DNA of 24,961 nucleotides. Origin: BMS3ABIN04 sp965554225. GTDB lineage: Bacteria > Bacteroidota > Ignavibacteria > Ignavibacteriales > Melioribacteraceae. This document shows, one piece after another, positions 24,810-24,961 of this stretch (position 1 is its first letter; every line of letters begins with the position of its first letter). Location of the stretch: contig CBEVZC010000035.1 in assembly GCA_965554225.1 (NCBI GenBank), positions 1 to 24,961 of the forward strand, read 5' to 3'. The position numbers were made by a program, and so were the translations under genes. Under the pieces are notes generated by a model. That model saw only the letters and a list, made by a program, of their open reading frames with translations. It had not been told where the DNA came from and made no database searches.

Positions 24810-24961
24810 ATCTCGGTATATTTTATAAACAAAAGTTTTTGAATATAATAAATTTGATTACCGTTTGCAAAAGTTTATTTATAAATCAGTAATAATCGAT
24901 AAAAAATTCACATCTGTCCAAAACGATAAAATAAAAAAAGAAGGCTCGAGCTCAGCAAAAT

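Overview
The window is AT-rich bacterial DNA, very probably from the Bacteroidota/Chlorobiota/Ignavibacteriota (FCB) group. The evidence is a PorV/PorQ-type outer-membrane protein, a large secreted protein with a type IX (Por) sorting-type C-terminus, a carboxypeptidase-regulatory/TonB-dependent receptor and a GxxExxY-family protein. Several genes have strong Shine-Dalgarno (SD) sites (GGAGG in front of lemA, the phosphohexomutase and the PorV-like gene). That fits Ignavibacteria-like lineages better than typical Bacteroidia, but the taxon is an inference.

Layout. 1-837 (-) is the N-terminal part of a secreted protein cut by the window edge. 982-1884 (-) is lipA. 1901-2583 is a small cassette: a GxxExxY gene between two copies of an imperfect palindrome built from CACAAAG/CTTTGTG heptamers. 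The copies are identical apart from one 20-bp block. 2696-5067 (+) is a zinc-ribbon protein, LemA and an M48 metallopeptidase with its own C-terminal zinc ribbon. A bidirectional terminator then separates them from a long leftward operon, 10969 down to 5186 (-): lpdA, lipB, a fused E1 alpha/beta gene and a two-lipoyl-domain E2. Together these encode a complete 2-oxoacid dehydrogenase complex, most likely branched-chain type, with its octanoyltransferase. With lipA nearby, the window holds both the lipoylated enzyme and the pathway that lipoylates it. 11113-11820 (-) is endonuclease III.

19442 down to 11945 (-) is an envelope operon: TonB-dependent receptor, 1177-residue secreted protein and PorV-like barrel. 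All three genes share the same GAGGT-8nt-ATG leader, and the operon ends at a clear terminator. Divergent from it, 19642-20997 (+) encodes a phosphohexomutase (GlmM/phosphomannomutase type). It is followed by seven copies of an 8-bp tandem repeat and about 300 bp of non-coding DNA. 21365-22781 (-) is a DUF58 protein with a TPR lipoprotein. 22950-23711 (+) is a nitrilase-family amidohydrolase and 23868-24809 (-) an LD-carboxypeptidase (peptidase S66). The last 150 bp show nothing I can name.

Most genes are ordinary housekeeping or envelope functions. The most unusual part is the palindrome-flanked GxxExxY cassette, which sits 16 nt upstream of the lipA start codon. No tRNA, rRNA, CRISPR array or transposase gene was found.
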